Source of the DNA: Longispora sp040681875
GTDB lineage: Bacteria; Actinomycetota; Actinomycetes; Mycobacteriales; Micromonosporaceae
Assembly (NCBI RefSeq): GCF_040681875.1
Contig: NZ_JBFAZP010000011.1
Location: 263,210-327,209, forward strand
Reading direction: 5' to 3'
Length of the DNA: 64,000 bases
In this document: positions 49,119 through 58,198 of the stretch, one piece after another
How the letters are laid out: every line of letters begins with the position of its first letter
Numbering within the stretch: position 1 is the stretch's first letter
The notes under the pieces: model-generated
What the model was told of the DNA's origin: nothing
The model's input: the letters and a program-made list of their open reading frames with translations, nothing else
Databases searched by the model: none
Position numbers and translations under genes: made by a program

Positions 49119-50573
49119 CTAGTGGGCCGGCTCCTCCCGGGCGCGCTTGGGCAGGAGGAAGACCAGGGCGAACGTCAGCGCGTAGAGGGCCATGCTGATC
49201 CAGAGCATGTTCTGGGTGACGTGCACGAAGTCCGTACCCGTCGGCTCGTGGCCCTTTCCGGTCAGGTCCTTGAAGAAGAGCGTGCCCAGCAGCGCCACGC
49301 CGATCGCACCGCCCAGTTGCTGGAACGCGTTGAGCACGCCGGACGCCGAGCCGACCTCGCGCTCGCTCACCCCGGCGAGGATGAAGTCGAACAGCGGCAC
49401 CATGGCCAGGCCCATGCCGATCCCGCTGAGCAGGGTCGCGGGCAGGAAGTTCCACACGGTGACGGCGGTGCCGTAGTGCTGGAGGGTGAACCAGATCCCG
49501 ACCTGACCGACACCCATCACGACCAGTCCGAGGTGTACGACCCGCCGCCCCATCCGGGGGGCCAGCACCGCCCCGGCCAGCACCGCGCCGATCGCGATCC
49601 CGAAGGACCACGGCGCCATGTTCAGGCCGGCCTTGAGGGGGCTGTAGCCCAGGCCGAACTGCGCGAACAGGCCGAAGATCAGCATGAAGCCGACCATGGC
49701 GGCGAAGAAGACCAGGAAGACCGCGAGGCCGCCGGTGAACGCGCGCTGCCGGAGCAGGGTGGGCTCGACGAGCGGGGAGTCCTTGCGGCGGCTCTGGTAC
49801 CAGGTGAAGAGGGCGAAGATCGGCACGGACGAGGCCATCAGGACGTACATCCAGACCGGCCAGCCCTGCTCCTGGCCCTGGACCAGCGGGTAGATCAGGG
49901 CGAGGGAGCCGGCGGTGACGAGCAGCGCGCCGAGCAGGTCGAGGCGGGGCTTGTCGGGGGAGCCGCCCTCGGGCATGAACTTCCAGGCGGCGAGGAAGGC
50001 GACCAGGCCCAGCGGCACGTTGATCAGGAAGATCATCCGCCAGCCGGTGCCGAACCAGTCGGCGCTGATCAGGCTGCCGGCGAGGATGGGGCCGCAGACG
50101 GCGGACAGGCCCATGACCGGCCCGAACGCCCCGAACGCCGCGCCCATCTCCTTGGGCGGGAACACGGCCTTGATGACGCCGAGGCCCTGCGGAATCATGA
50201 TCGCGCCGAGGGCGCCCTGGAGGACGCGGGCGACGATCAGCTGGCCCGGGGTCTGGCAGACGGCGCAGGCGACGGAGGCGAGGGTGAACCCGGCCGCGCC
50301 GAGCAGGAACATGCGTTTGCGGCCGAAGATGTCGCCGAGCCGGCCGCCGGTGATCAGCATGACGGCGAAGGCGAGCGTGTAGCCGGCGGCGATCCACTGG
50401 ATGGTGGTGAACGTGCCGCCGACCGACCGTTGGATCGACGGTGCCGCCACATTGATGATCGTGGAGTCGAGCAGGTCCATGACCTCGGCGGCCAGGACCG
50501 TGGCCAGGACCAGCCACCGGTGCTTGTAGGGGGCCGCGCCGGTGTCGGCGGGGGCGGTCTGGGTGAGGGTCAT
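49119..50573 (-). CDS. DHA2-family (EmrB/QacA type) multidrug exporter
   Basis: The 484-residue protein has 14-helix DHA2 features: AAEVMDLLDSTIINVAAPSI (motif D1), GGRLGDIFGRKRMFLLG (motif A) and GPILAGSLISADWFGTGWRMIFLIN (motif C region, shown in part). It probably exports drugs using the proton gradient. It is divergent from tetR, with five operator copies between. Confidence 0.92.
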   Translation of the reverse strand: MTLTQTAPADTGAAPYKHRWLVLATVLAAEVMDLLDSTIINVAAPSIQRSVGGTFTTIQWIAAGYTLAFAVMLITGGRLGDIFGRKRMFLLGAAGFTLASVACAVCQTPGQLIVARVLQGALGAIMIPQGLGVIKAVFPPKEMGAAFGAFGPVMGLSAVCGPILAGSLISADWFGTGWRMIFLINVPLGLVAFLAAWKFMPEGGSPDKPRLDLLGALLVTAGSLALIYPLVQGQEQGWPVWMYVLMASSVPIFALFTWYQSRRKDSPLVEPTLLRQRAFTGGLAVFLVFFAAMVGFMLIFGLFAQFGLGYSPLKAGLNMAPWSFGIAIGAVLAGAVLAPRMGRRVVHLGLVVMGVGQVGIWFTLQHYGTAVTVWNFLPATLLSGIGMGLAMVPLFDFILAGVSEREVGSASGVLNAFQQLGGAIGVALLGTLFFKDLTGKGHEPTGTDFVHVTQNMLWISMALYALTFALVFLLPKRAREEPAH

Positions 50574-50583
50574 CGGAGTCTCC

Positions 50584-50669
50584 GAACGCCGTTCGTAATC
50601 AACGAACACCGTTCTACATGTGGAACAGTGTTCGTGTCAAGAACATTGTTCGTCACACGAACGGCGTTC
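50584..50669. promoter_or_regulatory. Five GAAC-NNN-GTTC operator copies
   Basis: Copies lie at 50584-50594, 50604-50614, 50623-50633, 50641-50651 and 50659-50669, with centre-to-centre spacing of 18-20 bp, close to two helical turns. They fill the gap between tetR and the exporter and are surely TetR sites. Confidence 0.88.
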
Positions 50670-50691
50670 GTGATGGAGTACGCTGACCGGC

Positions 50692-51411
50692 ATGACCCTT
50701 CCGGTACCCCCCTGGGAACAGCGCGCCCCCAAGCGCCGCCCGGCCAAGCTCCCGCTGAGCCGGGAGGCGATCCTGGCCGCCGCGTTCCGGATCCTGGACG
50801 CCGAGGGGCTCGACGCGGTCACGATGCGCCGGATCGCCGACGAGCTCGACACCGGCCCCGCGTCGCTGTACGCGCACGTGGCCAACAAGGACGAGCTGTA
50901 CGCGCTGCTGCTCGACCAGGCGGCCGGCGAGATGCGGCTGTCCGAGCCCAGCGCCGAGCACTGGCAGGACCGGGCCAAGGAGTTCATCCGCGAGTTGGAG
51001 CGGGTGCTCGTCAGCCACAAGGACCTCGGCCGGGCGGCACTCGCCCGCATCCCGACCGGGCCGAACTCGCTGGCGGCCTCCGAGGCGCTGCTCGCGCTCC
51101 TGCGGGCCGGCGGCGTGCCCGACCAGGACTGCGCGTGGGCGGCGGACATCCTCTCGCTGTACGCGGTCGCGCACGCCTACGAGAACGGCCTGCACCTGCT
51201 CCAGGCGGGTGGGGAAGAAGCGGGAATCGCATACGTGGCGGCTATCGGTCAGTATTTCCGCCAGTTGCCGACTGACCGCTTTCCCAATATTGTCGAGCTG
51301 GCCGGACTATTGACTACCGGCGACGGCGACGTGCGATTCGAATTCGGACTCGACCTGCTGATCCGTGGCCTGGCCTCCCGTGCGGCGGACGCGAAACGCG
51401 ACCACGGATAG
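50692..51411 (+). CDS. TetR-family repressor
   Basis: The 239-residue protein has the helix-turn-helix REAILAAAFRILDAEGLDAVTMRRIADEL / GPASLYAHVANKDEL (parts shown) and a TetR_C-type ligand-binding domain. It should repress itself and the divergent exporter through the GAACNNNGTTC sites. Confidence 0.93.
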   Translation: MTLPVPPWEQRAPKRRPAKLPLSREAILAAAFRILDAEGLDAVTMRRIADELDTGPASLYAHVANKDELYALLLDQAAGEMRLSEPSAEHWQDRAKEFIRELERVLVSHKDLGRAALARIPTGPNSLAASEALLALLRAGGVPDQDCAWAADILSLYAVAHAYENGLHLLQAGGEEAGIAYVAAIGQYFRQLPTDRFPNIVELAGLLTTGDGDVRFEFGLDLLIRGLASRAADAKRDHG

Positions 51412-51523
51412 CTTTCAGCGTCAAGTGTTCCGACACAATTCCGATCAGGATTTGCGCTGGCGGTACGCGACACGATAAATCTCCTGCGAGCATTACTCTC
51501 CCCCTCGATCGCAGGGATGTCGC

Positions 51524-53029
51524 ATGACCACTCAGAAAGTACGAATCCGTCGCGCCGTGCGCACCGCAGCCCTCTGCGCGGTCGCCCTGGTCGCCGTCAC
51601 CCCGGGGTCGGCGCTCGCCGACTGGGAGGACGAGTACAGCTACGCCAACGACGCTCTCCTGGCCGCCGACATCGCGTACGCGGACGCCCAGGCCGAGGAA
51701 GCCCCGGCCGGATTCGCGGCCCGCTCCCTGGCCGCCGCCGGTGTGCTCTCCGCGCACGCCGCCGCGCCCGCCAAGCTCTGGTACAACGGCGTCGAGGTCA
51801 CCAGCGGCTTCTACGCCAGCAGCGGCGACCCGGCCGTGCCGCGCTACTCCGCCGTGATGTGCGGCATCTACTCGGCCGAGGGCATCCCGGCGGGCGGCGA
51901 CGCCACCGGGCTGTTCACGATGCCGACCAGCCACACCCGGGCGGACCCGTGCGGCCCCGGCGGGCGTCGGGTCGGCTCCAGCCACATCACCAGCGGCTCC
52001 GAGGTGACCCCGGACAGCCCGGACGGGCAGATCGTGTCCACGTTCCCCAACAAGCCGGCCAACGGCCTCTGGGGCCTCTACGCGGTCGCCATCGGCCCCA
52101 ACAACACCGTCTCCGAGCTGCCGACCGAGGTCGACACCGTCCTCGGCATCGACAAGGTCGCCCCGACCGTGTCGCTGACCGCCCCGGCGACCGGCTTCCA
52201 CGCCACCACGGCGACCGTCGCGCTGACCTTCACGGCGGCCGACCAGCCGACCCTGTCGGGCGTCGCGGCCACCGAGTGCCGCAACACGCTGCCCGCCGAG
52301 ACCGCGTGGGCCCCGTGCGCCAGCGGCGCGCCGTTCGCGCTGTCCGCCGGTAACGGCCCGAAGCGGATCGAGCTGCGGGTCACCGACGCGGCCGGCAACA
52401 CCGCCAGCACCGCCGTCGAGGGCGACGCGACGTTCAGCAACGAGACCACCCTCGCCCTGACCGGCGCGCCGACCGTCTACGGCGCGGCCGCCACCCTGAC
52501 CGCGACCGTCAGCTCCGCCGGCCCGGTCGCGACCGGCACCGTCACGTTCTCCGAGGGCTCGACCATCCTGGGCACCGGGACGCTCAACGGCACCGGCCAG
52601 GCCAGCATCTCCGTGAACACGCTGTCCGTGGGCAGCCACGCGGTGACCGCCACCTACGCGGGCGACGCGACGCACTCGGGCAGCACCGGCACGTACACCC
52701 AGGTCGTCTCGAAGGCCGGCTCCAAGCTGGTCGCCGAGGGCGCGCACCTGCGGATCGCGCAGCTGAGCGTCACGTTCTCCGCGCGGCTGACCGCCGGCGA
52801 CGGTTCGCCGCTGGCCGGTAAGACCGTCTCGATGGCCCGCAACGGCATCGTCTACTGCACCGCGGTCACCGACGCGAACGGCGAGGCGGCGTGCAGCACC
52901 CGGCGGCTCACGGTCGAGCTGCTGGCCTGGGTGATCCTGGGCGGCAAGTACGACGCGACCTACGCCGGTGACGCCAACCGCACGGGGTCGAGCGACCGCT
53001 CGGACCGCGCGTGGCTGAGCCTCTGCTAG
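51524..53029 (+). CDS. Secreted protein with Ig-like (Big_3-type) domains
   Basis: The 501-residue protein has a Sec signal (RTAALCAVALVAVTPGSALA). An N-terminal segment of unknown type with a C-x-n-C pair follows, and an HYR/bacterial Ig-like segment (VAPTVSLTAPATGF...RVTDAAGNTAS). Then comes an Ig-like domain 3 (TLTATVSSAGPVATGTVTFSEG...VTATYAGDATHSGS) and a similar C-terminal domain (YDATYAGDANRTGSS). No sorting signal. It is probably an extracellular binding protein. Confidence 0.85.
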   Translation: MTTQKVRIRRAVRTAALCAVALVAVTPGSALADWEDEYSYANDALLAADIAYADAQAEEAPAGFAARSLAAAGVLSAHAAAPAKLWYNGVEVTSGFYASSGDPAVPRYSAVMCGIYSAEGIPAGGDATGLFTMPTSHTRADPCGPGGRRVGSSHITSGSEVTPDSPDGQIVSTFPNKPANGLWGLYAVAIGPNNTVSELPTEVDTVLGIDKVAPTVSLTAPATGFHATTATVALTFTAADQPTLSGVAATECRNTLPAETAWAPCASGAPFALSAGNGPKRIELRVTDAAGNTASTAVEGDATFSNETTLALTGAPTVYGAAATLTATVSSAGPVATGTVTFSEGSTILGTGTLNGTGQASISVNTLSVGSHAVTATYAGDATHSGSTGTYTQVVSKAGSKLVAEGAHLRIAQLSVTFSARLTAGDGSPLAGKTVSMARNGIVYCTAVTDANGEAACSTRRLTVELLAWVILGGKYDATYAGDANRTGSSDRSDRAWLSLC

Positions 53030-53045
53030 TTCGTCCGGTACGGCG

Positions 53046-53081
53046 AAGCGCCCGGCTCCCTCACAGGGGGGCCGGGCGCTT
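53046..53081 (+). terminator. Terminator after the Ig-like gene
   Basis: AAGCGCCCGGC (53046-53056) pairs with GCCGGGCGCTT (53071-53081), followed by TTT. The ~150 bases after it are low-complexity GGGCTCGGGCC repeats without a gene. Confidence 0.85.
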
Positions 53082-53270
53082 TTCCGTCGCCACGCAACAG
53101 GACCAGACCTCGACGGGTACTGGTCGGAGCGGGCGCGCTTCGGGTCCGGCGGCCGGGTTGGGCGGGCTGGGCTCGGGCCGGGTGGGCGCGCTGGGCTCGG
53201 GCCGGGCGGCCGGGCTGGTGGGGCCCGCCGTCCCTGGGATCGGGGCTCGCCTGGCCGGGTGCGGGTATGA

Positions 53271-53339
53271 AAAAGGGAGTCGGTGCGCCGCCCGCGTACC
53301 GACTCCCTTTTCTTACCGGCCCGATAGGCGGGCCGGTAA
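53271..53339 (-). terminator. Double hairpin at the end of the DUF1416 operon
   Basis: AAAAGGGAGTCGGT (53271-53284) pairs with ACCGACTCCCTTTT (53298-53311). A second stem, TTACCGGCCCG/CGGGCCGGTAA (53313-53323 and 53329-53339), lies next to the DUF1416 stop codon. Together with the hairpin at 53046 they insulate the two operons. Confidence 0.85.
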
Positions 53340-53341
53340 AC

Positions 53342-53665
53342 CTATGCGACCTTGACGGTCACCTGGGACACGCCCCGGTCGACAGCGACGACGGCGTCGC
53401 CGTTGCCGGCCCGGGACAGTGCCCGCAGAGTCCACGTGCCCGGCGCGGCGAAGAAGCGGAACACGCCCTCCGCCGACGTCACGACCTCGGCCGTGAACTC
53501 ACCCGTGGCGTCGAGCAGGCGCACGTACGCGCCCGGGACCGGCTGGTCGCCCGCCAGCACGACGCCGGAGACCACGGTCTCCTTCTCCAGGTCCACACTG
53601 GCCGGGATCGGTGCCGCCTGGTCGGGGGCAGCGCAGCTCGCGGCGGAAACAGTCGCAGTAGCCAT
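53342..53665 (-). CDS. DUF1416 protein (partner of thiosulfate sulfurtransferase)
   Basis: The 107-residue beta-sandwich protein (VVLAGDQPVPGAYVRLLDATGEF, FRFFAAPGTWTLRALS) is the usual neighbour of CysA/SseA in actinobacteria (SseC family). It lies two bases behind the sulfurtransferase stop. Role in sulfur metabolism is inferred from this fixed pairing. Confidence 0.88.
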   Translation of the reverse strand: MATATVSAASCAAPDQAAPIPASVDLEKETVVSGVVLAGDQPVPGAYVRLLDATGEFTAEVVTSAEGVFRFFAAPGTWTLRALSRAGNGDAVVAVDRGVSQVTVKVA

Positions 53666-53667
53666 GT

Positions 53668-54507
53668 CTACTTACCTCCAGGGTTGTCGCCGAGGGCGAC
53701 GGGGACGCCCACCAGCGAGCCGTACTCGGTCCAGGATCCGTCGTAGTTCTTCACGTTCTGCTGCCCGAGCAGCTCCTTCAGCACGAACCAGGTGTGCGAG
53801 GAGCGCTCGCCGATCCGGCAGTACGCGATGGTCGGCTTGTCCTCGAGATCCGCGTAGAGCGCCTGCAGCTCCGCGTCGGACTTGAAGGTGCCGTCCTCGT
53901 TGGCCGCCTTCGACCACGGGACGCTGATGGCGGTCGGGATGTGACCGGCGCGCTGCGACTGCTCCTGCGGCAGGTGCGCGGGGGCGAGGAGCCGGCCCGC
54001 GTACTCGTCGGGGCTGCGCACGTCGACCAGGTTCGCGACGCCGATCGCGTCGAGCACCTCGTCGCGGAACGCGCGGATCGACAGGTCCTGCGGCTGGGCC
54101 GCGTACTCGGTCGGCTTGCGGTCCGCCACCTCGGTGGTGAGGGCCCGACCGTCGAGCTCCCACTTCTTGCGGCCGCCGTCGAGCAGCTTGACGTCGCCGT
54201 GGCCGTACAGCTTGAAGTACCAGTACGCGTAGGCGGCGAACCAGTTGTTGTTGCCGCCGTACAGGATCACGGTGTCGTCGTTGCTGATGCCCTTGGCGGA
54301 CAGCAGCTCGGAGAACTGGTTCTGGTCGACGAAGTCGCGGCGGACCTGGTCCTGCAGCTCGGTCTTCCAGTCCAGCCGGACGGCGCCGGGGATGTGCCCG
54401 GTGGCGTACGCGGCGGTGTCCTCGTCGACCTCGACGAACACGAGGCCGGACTGGTCGAGGTTCTGCTCCGCCCACTCGGCGGAGACGAGCGCGGTGTCGC
54501 GGCTCAT
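53668..54507 (-). CDS. Thiosulfate sulfurtransferase (rhodanese, CysA/SseA type)
   Basis: The 279-residue tandem-rhodanese enzyme has an inactive first domain (VDEDTAAYATGHIPGAVRLDW) and an active second one. The catalytic cysteine is in TIAYCRIGERSSHTWFVL, and substrate-binding DVRSPDEYAG also lies there. It transfers sulfur from thiosulfate. ATG at 54507 follows GGGGCAAC. A cysteine-containing leader ORF lies upstream in the same orientation. Confidence 0.93.
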   Translation of the reverse strand: MSRDTALVSAEWAEQNLDQSGLVFVEVDEDTAAYATGHIPGAVRLDWKTELQDQVRRDFVDQNQFSELLSAKGISNDDTVILYGGNNNWFAAYAYWYFKLYGHGDVKLLDGGRKKWELDGRALTTEVADRKPTEYAAQPQDLSIRAFRDEVLDAIGVANLVDVRSPDEYAGRLLAPAHLPQEQSQRAGHIPTAISVPWSKAANEDGTFKSDAELQALYADLEDKPTIAYCRIGERSSHTWFVLKELLGQQNVKNYDGSWTEYGSLVGVPVALGDNPGGK

Positions 54508-54671
54508 AGAGTTGCCCCTTTTGTGCATAGAAAAGACGGTGTGGGGATGCGACGCCATGACCGAACTCTGCCGGAATACAGAGTTCAGCTGCACAGAAGA
54601 ACAACGGAGATCTGGCCGGAACGGCCGGGGCTCACAGCTTCAGGGGCGCCGCGTCGAAGAGACGGGTCTAC

Positions 54672-54746
54672 TCAGCCCTGACGACACAGTGCGGCGGCGA
54701 CTCGACACAAGTCGATCGCCCGGCGCTTCGTGAGCCGCATAGCCAT
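54672..54746 (-). CDS. 24-residue cysteine leader peptide upstream of the sulfurtransferase
   Basis: MAMRLTKRRAIDLCRVAAAL + CRQG has two cysteine codons late in the frame, the known pattern of actinobacterial leader peptides that sense cysteinyl-tRNA supply and attenuate downstream sulfur genes. The start is apparently leaderless: TAAGGT (54755-54760) lies eight bases upstream and no ribosome site is visible. A GGCCGTTCCGGCC stem lies between it and the sulfurtransferase. Confidence 0.82.
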   Translation of the reverse strand: MAMRLTKRRAIDLCRVAAALCRQG

Positions 54747-54797
54747 AGTCAGGGACCTTAGCAGGGGCGGCCAATCAACTGAAGGGTGAGTCGGATC

Positions 54798-55556
54798 TCA
54801 GCCCGACAATGGCACGTTGAGTGCGCTCGCGTGCACTGTGAGTCCTTCGTTCCCCGTCTCGATCTTCTCGAGCTTCAGGTCGTAGGGCAGGGTCGGCAGC
54901 GCGATGTCCTGGGACAACCGGGTGGCCAGCGCCCGCAGCAGCGGCTGCGCGGCCGGGGGCAGCCCGCCGCCGTCGGCCTGGAAGTCGGTGACCGTGAGCC
55001 GGACCCGGCCGTTCTCCAGGGCCACCGTGCCGGTCGCGACGACCCGGAAGGTCTGGCCGGCGACCCGGAACGGGGTACGCAGCTTGAGCTGACCGTTCTC
55101 GGCGGTGATCGTCAGGTCGGCCTGCTGGAGGAGGCCCGCGATGGACGAGTACGGCACGGTGCCGGTGCCGGTGACCTTCGCGGCGGTCACCTCGCCCGTA
55201 CCGGACGCCAGGGCGGACACGTCGGCCTTCACCCCGGTCGCGCGGACCGTGAGGTCGGTGAGCGCCACCCCCTGGGACTTCAGCCCGGCGGCGTGCACCT
55301 CCACCGCGTCGAACTCGCCGCCCACGGCCTGGGTGAGGAAGGGGAAGCCCTCGATCGTGGCGTCCGGCTTGCCCGTGGCCGTGATCTCACGGCTCTTGAG
55401 CTGCTCGGCGACCTTGTCGGCCAGCACGTTCTCCGCGACCATGGCCAGCACCCGGTCGGCGGCCACGAGGGCGATGCCGAGGATCACGACGACGATCACC
55501 ACGACCTTCGCCCACTTGGGCATGGTCCGACGCTCGCCTGGCCGATGACTCTTCAC
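54798..55556 (-). CDS. LmeA-like DUF2993 protein
   Basis: The 252-residue protein has an N-terminal membrane anchor (AKVVVIVVVILGIALVAADRVLA) and the DUF2993 lipid-binding-type beta-rich domain (EGFPFLTQAVGGEFDAVEV). Mycobacterial LmeA takes part in lipomannan elongation and lies near cysA2 and mshD too. GTG 55556 follows AGGGG; an internal ATG at 55523 is an alternative. Confidence 0.82.
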   Translation of the reverse strand: MKSHRPGERRTMPKWAKVVVIVVVILGIALVAADRVLAMVAENVLADKVAEQLKSREITATGKPDATIEGFPFLTQAVGGEFDAVEVHAAGLKSQGVALTDLTVRATGVKADVSALASGTGEVTAAKVTGTGTVPYSSIAGLLQQADLTITAENGQLKLRTPFRVAGQTFRVVATGTVALENGRVRLTVTDFQADGGGLPPAAQPLLRALATRLSQDIALPTLPYDLKLEKIETGNEGLTVHASALNVPLSG

Positions 55557-55559
55557 GGA

Positions 55560-56471
55560 TTAGACCCCTTGGATCAGAACGCTCGCCACGTACGCCACGG
55601 GGATGGCCACCGCGAAAGCGGTCACCGGCCCCCGCGCCGAGGCTAGCCAGTTCGTCCACTCACTGCCACTCTCGTCCCCTTCGAAGTACGCGACCGCCAG
55701 GTCGGCGAGCACGGCGGCACCCGCCGTGACGACGCCCATCAGGACGGCGTGCAGCACCGGCAGGTCCGTCCGCAGCTGCGCGGCGGCCACCGCGACCCCG
55801 ACCCCGGCCGCGATGCCCAGCAGCAGGCCCAGGATCGGGCGGGGCACGTCGGGGGCCAGGCGCGGGCCGACCGGCACGATGTCGACGATCCGGGCGACCG
55901 CCACCGCGGCGCCGGCCGCGAGCAGGCACACGCCCAGGGTGCGGGCGCCGCTGTCCTGTCGAATGAGGACCAACGCGACCGGGAACCCCACGACCAGCAC
56001 GTTCAGGGCCAGGTTCGACGCGAACGCCTCGGTGAGCCGGGACCGGCCGTCGCGCCGGGCGAGCTGGCCGAAGACGGCGAGCAGGAAGCCGCTGGCGAGC
56101 GCGTAGGCCACCGGGGCCAGGGAGGTGCTCGTCCACAGCACCGCGCCGAGGTCGGCCAGCGCGCCGACGAGCAGCGCCACGCCGCCCACGAAGGGCCAGC
56201 CGGCCGGCCGGGTCGCCTTGAGCCAGGTGGCCACGCAGAGGGCCTGGACGGCGAGCAGGACCCCGGCGTACACCCAGTGGTCCTGGCGGGCGCCGGCGAG
56301 CAGCAGGCCGGTGAGGAGCACGGCGATCCCGGCCAGCACGAGGGACCGGAGCTTGTACACCGGGACCTTGCGCACCTCGCCGGAGGCCAACGCCTCGCGC
56401 CTGGCCTGCCGCGATGTGTGGCGGCCGGCACGACGCGGCGGTTCGTTCAAGGCTATGTCAGGGGCGGTCAC
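55560..56471 (-). CDS. Multi-pass membrane protein, unknown
   Basis: The 303-residue protein (from GTG 56471; a GTG at 56501 is also possible) has a basic N-terminal tail (RRAGRHTSRQARREAL) and about eight hydrophobic helices. It lies four bases before the lmeA-like gene and is divergent from the glnR-type regulator. No family recognised. Confidence 0.72.
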   Translation of the reverse strand: MTAPDIALNEPPRRAGRHTSRQARREALASGEVRKVPVYKLRSLVLAGIAVLLTGLLLAGARQDHWVYAGVLLAVQALCVATWLKATRPAGWPFVGGVALLVGALADLGAVLWTSTSLAPVAYALASGFLLAVFGQLARRDGRSRLTEAFASNLALNVLVVGFPVALVLIRQDSGARTLGVCLLAAGAAVAVARIVDIVPVGPRLAPDVPRPILGLLLGIAAGVGVAVAAAQLRTDLPVLHAVLMGVVTAGAAVLADLAVAYFEGDESGSEWTNWLASARGPVTAFAVAIPVAYVASVLIQGV

Positions 56472-56543
56472 CTTGTTATTCTCGTTGCATCCGCCCGCCA
56501 CTGCAGCCGGGGTAGCGTTTTATTGCGCCCGGAGGTGACGAAC

Positions 56544-57248
56544 GTGGAGATTCTGGTCCTGACGACCGCCCAGCTTCCCGTGCTGCCCGCCCTCGACCTT
56601 CTCCCGCACACGATCCGGGTGGCCGAACGCGACGTCCGGGCGCTGATGTCCGGTCCGAGCCCCGACGCCGTGCTCGTCGACGCGCGGCGCGAGCTGGCCG
56701 ACGCCCGTTCGACCTGCCGGCTGCTGCACGCCACCGGCCTGGGCGTCCCGATGCTCGCCGTGGTGGAGGAGGCCGGCCTGATCGCCGTCTCCGCCGACTG
56801 GGGCCTCGACGACCTGCTGCTCGCCTCCGCCGGCCCGGCCGAGGTCGAGGCCCGGTTGCGGCTCGCGGTGGGCCGGCTCGGCGGCGTCGCCCCCGGCGAG
56901 GGGCTGATCAAGGCCGGCGAGCTGACGATCGACCCGGACACGTACGCGGCGAAGTTGAAGGGCCGGCCGCTCGACCTCACGTACAAGGAGTTCGAGCTGC
57001 TCAAGTTCCTCGCCCAGCACCAGGGCCGGGTGTTCACCCGCGACCAGCTGCTCCGCGAGGTCTGGGGCTACGACTACTTCGGCGGCACCCGCACGGTGGA
57101 CGTGCACGTCCGCCGGCTACGCGCCAAACTCGGCAGCGAATACGAGTCGATGATCGGCACCGTGCGCCAGGTCGGCTACAAGTTCGTCACCCCGCCGTCG
57201 AGCCGCGAACAGGTCAAGGCACCGGAGCCGGTTACCGTTGCCCGGTGA
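56544..57248 (+). CDS. GlnR-type OmpR-family regulator
   Basis: The 234-residue protein has a receiver-like domain with an aspartate in AVLVDARRELADAR but otherwise atypical. Its winged helix is of the GlnR type (ELTIDPDTYAAKLKGRPLDLTYKEFELLKFLAQH, parts; VWGYDYFGGTRTVDVHVRRLRAKLG). In mycobacteria this position, next to mshD, is held by GlnR, the nitrogen regulator. GTG follows GGAGGTGACG. It is coupled to mshD (GTGA). Confidence 0.85.
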   Translation: MEILVLTTAQLPVLPALDLLPHTIRVAERDVRALMSGPSPDAVLVDARRELADARSTCRLLHATGLGVPMLAVVEEAGLIAVSADWGLDDLLLASAGPAEVEARLRLAVGRLGGVAPGEGLIKAGELTIDPDTYAAKLKGRPLDLTYKEFELLKFLAQHQGRVFTRDQLLREVWGYDYFGGTRTVDVHVRRLRAKLGSEYESMIGTVRQVGYKFVTPPSSREQVKAPEPVTVAR

Positions 57249-58156
57249 TCGTTGTAACGCGCGAGGCGCGGCTCACGCCTGACCAGGTCGACGAGGTGCT
57301 GGCGCTCGCGTCGACCGCCGGCAACACCGACGGGGCGTACCCCCTGTCGGAGCATGTCGTCCTTCAGATCAAATCGGGCGCGCCCGGCCAGCACGCGCTG
57401 GTCCGGGCGGGCGCGGACCTGGCCGGCTACGCCCACGTCGACACCTCCGACCCGGTCGACGGGCCGGCCGCCGAGCTGGTCGTGCACCCACAGCACCGGC
57501 GGCGCGGGCACGGCCGCCGGCTGGTCGACGCCGTGGTGGCCATCGCGGAGGAGGCCGACCCGAAAGGCCGGCTGCGGTTGTGGGCGCACGGCGACCACCC
57601 GTCGGCCAGTGCCCTGGCGATCCGGCTCGGCTTCGCCCGGTACCGGTCGCTGTGGCAGATGCGCCGTTCGCTGTACGCGCCGATCGAGGCCCCGCAGCTG
57701 CCCGAGGGGGTGGAGCTCCGGGCCTTCGAGCCGGGCCGCGACGAGGACGCGTGGTTGAGGGTCAACGCGCGCGCGTTCGCCCACCACCCGGAGCAGGGCA
57801 AGCTGACCCGCGCGGACCTCGACCTGCGGATGGCCGAGCCGTGGTTCTCCCCGGCCGGTTTCCTGCTCGCGGTGCGCGGCGGGGAATTGCTCGCCTACCA
57901 CTGGACAAAGGTGCACACCGACGGAAAAGAACCGATCGGAGAGGTGTACGTGGTGGGCGTCGACCCCGATGCCCAGGGCCTCGGACTCGGCAGGGCGGTC
58001 ACGGTGGCCGGATTGCGCCATCTCAGGGATCTTGGTCTATCTCAAACAATGCTTTACGTGGACGAGGACAACCCGAACGCCGTGAAGCTGTACGAAAAAC
58101 TGGGCTTTTCCCGTTGGACGGTCGACGTCGGTTTCCAACGCATTACAAACACGTGA
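57245..58156 (+). CDS. mshD: Mycothiol synthase (acetyl-CoA:Cys-GlcN-Ins acetyltransferase)
   Basis: The 303-residue protein has two GNAT domains. In the first, VVHPQHRRRGHGRRLVDAVV is VV-HPQ-type motif A (seen as AELVVHPQHRRRGHG). In the second, EVYVVGVDPDAQGLGLGRAV and LYVDEDNPNAVKLYEKLGF. It acetylates the cysteine of the mycothiol precursor, completing the thiol begun by MshA at 16750. The GTG overlaps the regulator's stop. Confidence 0.93.
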   Translation: MIVVTREARLTPDQVDEVLALASTAGNTDGAYPLSEHVVLQIKSGAPGQHALVRAGADLAGYAHVDTSDPVDGPAAELVVHPQHRRRGHGRRLVDAVVAIAEEADPKGRLRLWAHGDHPSASALAIRLGFARYRSLWQMRRSLYAPIEAPQLPEGVELRAFEPGRDEDAWLRVNARAFAHHPEQGKLTRADLDLRMAEPWFSPAGFLLAVRGGELLAYHWTKVHTDGKEPIGEVYVVGVDPDAQGLGLGRAVTVAGLRHLRDLGLSQTMLYVDEDNPNAVKLYEKLGFSRWTVDVGFQRITNT

Positions 58157-58198
58157 TGTCCCTTCCACTGCCCTCCGGTTACGGCCAGTATCAATCCC

